A stretch of 7,199 nt of DNA from Dehalococcoidia bacterium (GTDB lineage Bacteria; Chloroflexota; Dehalococcoidia; Tepidiformales; Tepidiformaceae): contig JALOAP010000145.1 of the NCBI GenBank assembly GCA_023228745.1, positions 1-7,199 on the forward strand. Reading direction: 5' to 3'. Below are positions 5,351 to 7,199 of the stretch, in pieces. The notes under the pieces are model-generated. The model was not told where the DNA came from and ran no database searches. It saw only the letters and a program-made list of their open reading frames with translations. Both the position numbers and the translations under genes were made by a program. Within the stretch, counting starts at the first letter, position 1, and every line of letters begins with the position of its first letter.

Positions 5351-5953
5351 ATGCGGTACCTGGCACTGGGCGATTCGTACACGATTGGTGAGGGTGTTGA
5401 GGCAAGCGAGCGGTGGCCCGCGCAGCTCGCAGCGATGCTGCGCGAACGAGGCGCTGGCGCCGGTGAGCCGGAGGTCCTCGCGCAGACCGGGTGGACGACG
5501 GATGAGCTGGATGCGGCGATCGATGCTGCGGCGCCACGCGGCCCGTTCGAGCTGGTTTCGCTGCTTATCGGCGTGAACAACCAGTACCGAGGGCGCCCGG
5601 TGGAGGAGTACCGCGAGGAGTTCCGGACCTTGCTCCAGCGGACAATCACGTTCGCGGGCGGTGATGCACGCAGGGTGTTCGTGATGTCGATCCCGGATTG
5701 GGGCGTGACGCCCTTCGCGGAGGGACGCGACCGAAAGCGGATCGCCGCGGAGATCGACGCCTTCAACCTGGTTGCCCGCGACGAGGCCAAAGCGGCGGGA
5801 GTGGCCTACATCGAAGTGACCGCGTTCACGCGGGAGATCGGCGGCGACGAGAGCTACCTTGTGGCGGACAGGCTGCACTACTCGGGGAAGGCGTATCGAG
5901 TGTTCGCGGAAGCGGCGCTACCGACGGCGCTTGCAGCGCTCAGGACGGAGTAG
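5351..5953 (+). CDS. SGNH/GDSL-family hydrolase (esterase/lysophospholipase-like)
   Basis: The 200-residue cytosolic protein shows the SGNH blocks: GDSYTIGEG with nucleophile Ser9 (block I), Gly47 in QTGWTTDEL (block II), GVNNQ with oxyanion Asn76 (block III), and DRLHYSG with Asp173 and His176 (block V). The family hydrolyses esters of lipids, sugars or acylated small molecules; the natural substrate cannot be told here. There is no signal peptide. It starts 3 nt after the lipoprotein stop, without its own Shine-Dalgarno, so it is probably co-transcribed and translationally coupled. It runs tail-to-tail into the DinB-like gene with 3 bases between the two stop codons and no visible terminator. 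The family call is strong; specificity is open. Confidence 0.93.
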   Translation: MRYLALGDSYTIGEGVEASERWPAQLAAMLRERGAGAGEPEVLAQTGWTTDELDAAIDAAAPRGPFELVSLLIGVNNQYRGRPVEEYREEFRTLLQRTITFAGGDARRVFVMSIPDWGVTPFAEGRDRKRIAAEIDAFNLVARDEAKAAGVAYIEVTAFTREIGGDESYLVADRLHYSGKAYRVFAEAALPTALAALRTE

Positions 5954-5956
5954 CGG

Positions 5957-6436
5957 TCAGGCGGTGCGCAGGGTGTAGACCCACGGGTTGAACTCCGGAG
6001 GCGGGAGACCGAGGCTGCCGAGCAGCGTCTCGACCTGGGCGCGGTGTTCGCTGCCATGGCAGATGAGCTGCGTGACCGCCGCGATGACGGGCGGACGGAC
6101 CCCAGCGCGGCCCTGGGCCATGGGCCGGTGCACGTCGCCCGGGTTCTCGGCGAACGCTTCCCAGAGGGCCGCCACGCGCGACTGGAACTCCGCCAGCTCG
6201 TCGAGCGGAAGTGATTCGCCACGCGCAGGCGCGTTCTCGGGGGCGGCTCCGGTCACACCCGCATAGAAGTAAGCTTCAGTGCCGATGAGGTGGGCGAGGG
6301 TGCTGGGAATGGTCCCGAACACACCGGGGATGGAGTGCTCCAGCACCTCGGGCGGGAGTTCGCGGCAGTGGGCGATCATCTGCTGATTCGCCCAGTTGTT
6401 GTAGCGGACCATCTCGAGAAGTGGCGAGTTGCTCAT
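5957..6436 (-). CDS. DinB-fold (DinB/YfiT-like) putative metal-dependent protein
   Basis: The 159-residue protein matches the DinB four-helix bundle family. It has the N-terminal helix motif MVRYNNWANQQM (9-20), then LAHLIGTEAYFY with His49, and finally ICHGSEHRAQVETLL with His127 and His131. These three histidines are the usual divalent-metal site. Members include bacillithiol/mycothiol-dependent S-transferases and damage-induced proteins of unknown activity; no specific substrate can be assigned. An in-frame GTG at 6463 would add nine residues that do not match the family start. The ATG at 6436 gives the normal start and lies 7 nt after an extended -10, so it is preferred as a leaderless start. 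The upstream minus-strand neighbour is a small membrane protein gene, which may read through into this gene. Confidence 0.9.
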   Translation of the reverse strand: MSNSPLLEMVRYNNWANQQMIAHCRELPPEVLEHSIPGVFGTIPSTLAHLIGTEAYFYAGVTGAAPENAPARGESLPLDELAEFQSRVAALWEAFAENPGDVHRPMAQGRAGVRPPVIAAVTQLICHGSEHRAQVETLLGSLGLPPPEFNPWVYTLRTA

Positions 6437-6452
6437 GGTGGGCACGATAGCA
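6437..6452 (-). promoter_or_regulatory. Candidate leaderless promoter of the DinB-like gene
   Basis: The minus strand reads TGCTATCGT (6452-6444), an extended -10 with hexamer TATCGT, followed by 7 nt and the ATG at 6436. Initiation at the normal distance would fall on the start codon. No Shine-Dalgarno is present. Just upstream, GTGTC/GACAC arms (6456-6460 and 6464-6468, loop 3 nt) form a short inverted repeat in the spacer that could be an operator. Confidence 0.5.
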
Positions 6453-6498
6453 CGCGTGTCCACGACACCTGCTGTCGGCGTGTCACTGCGGGGTCCGG

Positions 6499-6702
6499 TC
6501 AGCGTCCTTCGAAGGTGGCCATGCCATAGGCGAAGAAGGAGCAGAGAATCCCGAGGCCGAGCAGGAGCGAAATGGGAAGGCTGCGGGCCCAGACGGGCGT
6601 AGCGCCGGCTTCATCCTTCCCGGTGGCGACGTACACCCAGGCGGCAGCCAGGAAGGCAAGGACGGCGGGGAAGGCGAAGATCAGTGTGGTGATGATGCGC
6701 AT
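6499..6702 (-). CDS. Small two-helix membrane protein, unknown function
   Basis: The 67-residue product is mostly hydrophobic, with predicted membrane segments at about 4-26 (LIFAFPAVLAFLAAAWVYV core) and 42-62 (LPISLLLGLGILCSFFAYG core). A short charged loop (GKDEAGATPVWAR) joins them, and the tail is MATFEGR. I do not recognise a family. The ATG at 6702 has no Shine-Dalgarno at normal spacing. A second ATG at 6713, in another frame, opens a 10-codon ORF that ends at 6681 and overlaps this start. It lies upstream of the DinB-like gene on the same strand and is divergent from the AhpD-like gene. The membrane pattern supports a real gene, but there is no independent support. Confidence 0.62.
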   Translation of the reverse strand: MRIITTLIFAFPAVLAFLAAAWVYVATGKDEAGATPVWARSLPISLLLGLGILCSFFAYGMATFEGR

Positions 6703-6719
6703 CCGATCCGCATCCGATC
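6699..6719. repeat. Direct repeat over the start of the small membrane gene
   Basis: GCATCCGATC occurs at 6699-6708 and again at 6710-6719, an 11-bp period. Each copy contains a minus-strand ATG (6702 and 6713). It may be a local duplication that created the upstream out-of-frame start, or a tandem operator. Confidence 0.5.
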
Positions 6720-6813
6720 AACCCTCCCGTGCCATGTGGAAGTGTGGGGCCCCGCAAGAGTTAGTCGCATCACGATAGAAGCGAGTAGGCTGGTAGTGGA
6801 GCAACAATAATCT

Positions 6814-6818
6814 GGAGG
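6814..6818 (+). promoter_or_regulatory. Shine-Dalgarno of the AhpD-like gene
   Basis: GGAGG lies 5 nt before the ATG at 6824 and fixes that start. It contrasts with dapF, uvrC, the lipoprotein and the DinB-like gene, which have no such site. Confidence 0.8.
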
Positions 6819-6823
6819 TTGGA

Positions 6824-7199
6824 ATGACGCCACGGATGCGCAACTACACGCAGGTCTTTCCGGAGGGCTACCAGGCGATGGCAGCACTCAACCGGACGGT
6901 GGAGGAGAGTGAACTCGCCCGGAAGGAGCCCAAGCTGATCGAACTGGTGAAGATGCGGGCGTCGCAGATCAATGGCTGCGCATTCTGCCTGGACATGCAC
7001 TCGAAGGATGCGCGGGCGATTGGCGAGGAGGAGCACCGGCTCTACGTGCTGCCCGCGTGGCGGGAAACCACGTTCTATACAGAACGTGAGCGGGCGGCAT
7101 TGGCCTGGACGGAGGCACTGACGCAGCTCCCATCGGCGGGCGACCTGGACGAGGAGTACGCGGGCCTCGAGGCGGTGTTTTCCGAGGAAGAGATCATGC
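6824..7199 (+). CDS. AhpD / carboxymuconolactone-decarboxylase-like protein (3' end outside window)
   Basis: The 125 visible residues run off the window. The motif KMRASQINGCAFCLDMHSKDAR (43-64) is the hallmark of the AhpD-like CMD fold, with the redox pair Cys52-x-x-Cys55 and His59. Proteins of this kind act as alkylhydroperoxidases or small thiol-disulfide enzymes, often with peroxide or organic-hydroperoxide defence roles; this member's substrate is unknown. The downstream ERERAALAWTEALTQLP segment is also typical of the family. Full-length members are near 150 residues, so most of the gene is present. The start is set by GGAGG at 6814-6818. It is divergent from the small membrane protein gene, with 121 nt between, where I see no convincing -35/-10 pair. 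There is no signal peptide. Confidence 0.93.
   Translation, partial: MTPRMRNYTQVFPEGYQAMAALNRTVEESELARKEPKLIELVKMRASQINGCAFCLDMHSKDARAIGEEEHRLYVLPAWRETTFYTERERAALAWTEALTQLPSAGDLDEEYAGLEAVFSEEEIM

Noticed and set aside
5105..5878. 257-codon minus-strand open frame under the lipoprotein and SGNH genes
   Set aside because: It spans two real plus-strand genes, and the Arg/His-rich sequence has no domain signature.
6747..6754. GGGGCCCC palindrome in the 6703-6823 gap
   Set aside because: It is an 8-bp palindrome in GC-rich DNA with no repeat partner or T tract; chance is sufficient.

Overview
This is a high-GC bacterial chromosome segment that is mostly ordinary housekeeping DNA. It has one striking regulatory element, one unusual active-site change and one repeat-derived insertion. 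Several clues fit a high-GC Gram-positive or monoderm-like lineage, most plausibly Chloroflexota or a relative (low confidence): a miaA/dapF neighbourhood, a ydaO-type c-di-AMP riboswitch, a LolA/LppX-like lipoprotein, and start codons sitting directly on -10 elements. No phage, transposase, CRISPR, tRNA or rRNA is visible.

Layout. From 10 to 951 (+) lies miaA (tRNA A37 dimethylallyltransferase). Convergent to it, at 1016-1339 (-), is a 107-residue PRC-barrel/DUF2171-like protein. A Rho-independent terminator oriented for the minus-strand gene lies 5 nt beyond the miaA stop. The leader of the PRC gene (about 1340-1515, minus strand) carries a very good match to the ydaO (c-di-AMP) riboswitch, then a hairpin that can cover a strong Shine-Dalgarno. 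Divergent from it is dapF (1630-2466, +), apparently expressed as a leaderless message; its second catalytic cysteine is replaced by serine. uvrC follows (2547-4517, +) with all its domains. Between two catalytic aspartates of its RNase H-like nuclease domain is an in-frame insert of about 50 residues made of nested inverted repeats plus a 12-bp tandem repeat.

Downstream are a lipoprotein gene (4601-5347, +) and, 3 nt later, an SGNH/GDSL hydrolase gene (5351-5953, +), probably co-transcribed. On the minus strand are a DinB-fold protein (5957-6436, a second apparent leaderless start) and a small two-helix membrane protein (6499-6702). The window ends inside an AhpD/carboxymuconolactone-decarboxylase-like gene (from 6824, +).

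Functional reading. miaA, dapF and uvrC are core functions (tRNA modification, lysine/peptidoglycan precursor synthesis, nucleotide excision repair). The most noteworthy candidate system is the c-di-AMP riboswitch controlling a stand-alone PRC-barrel protein. It suggests a role for this poorly understood small protein in the osmotic, cell-envelope or potassium physiology that c-di-AMP governs elsewhere.
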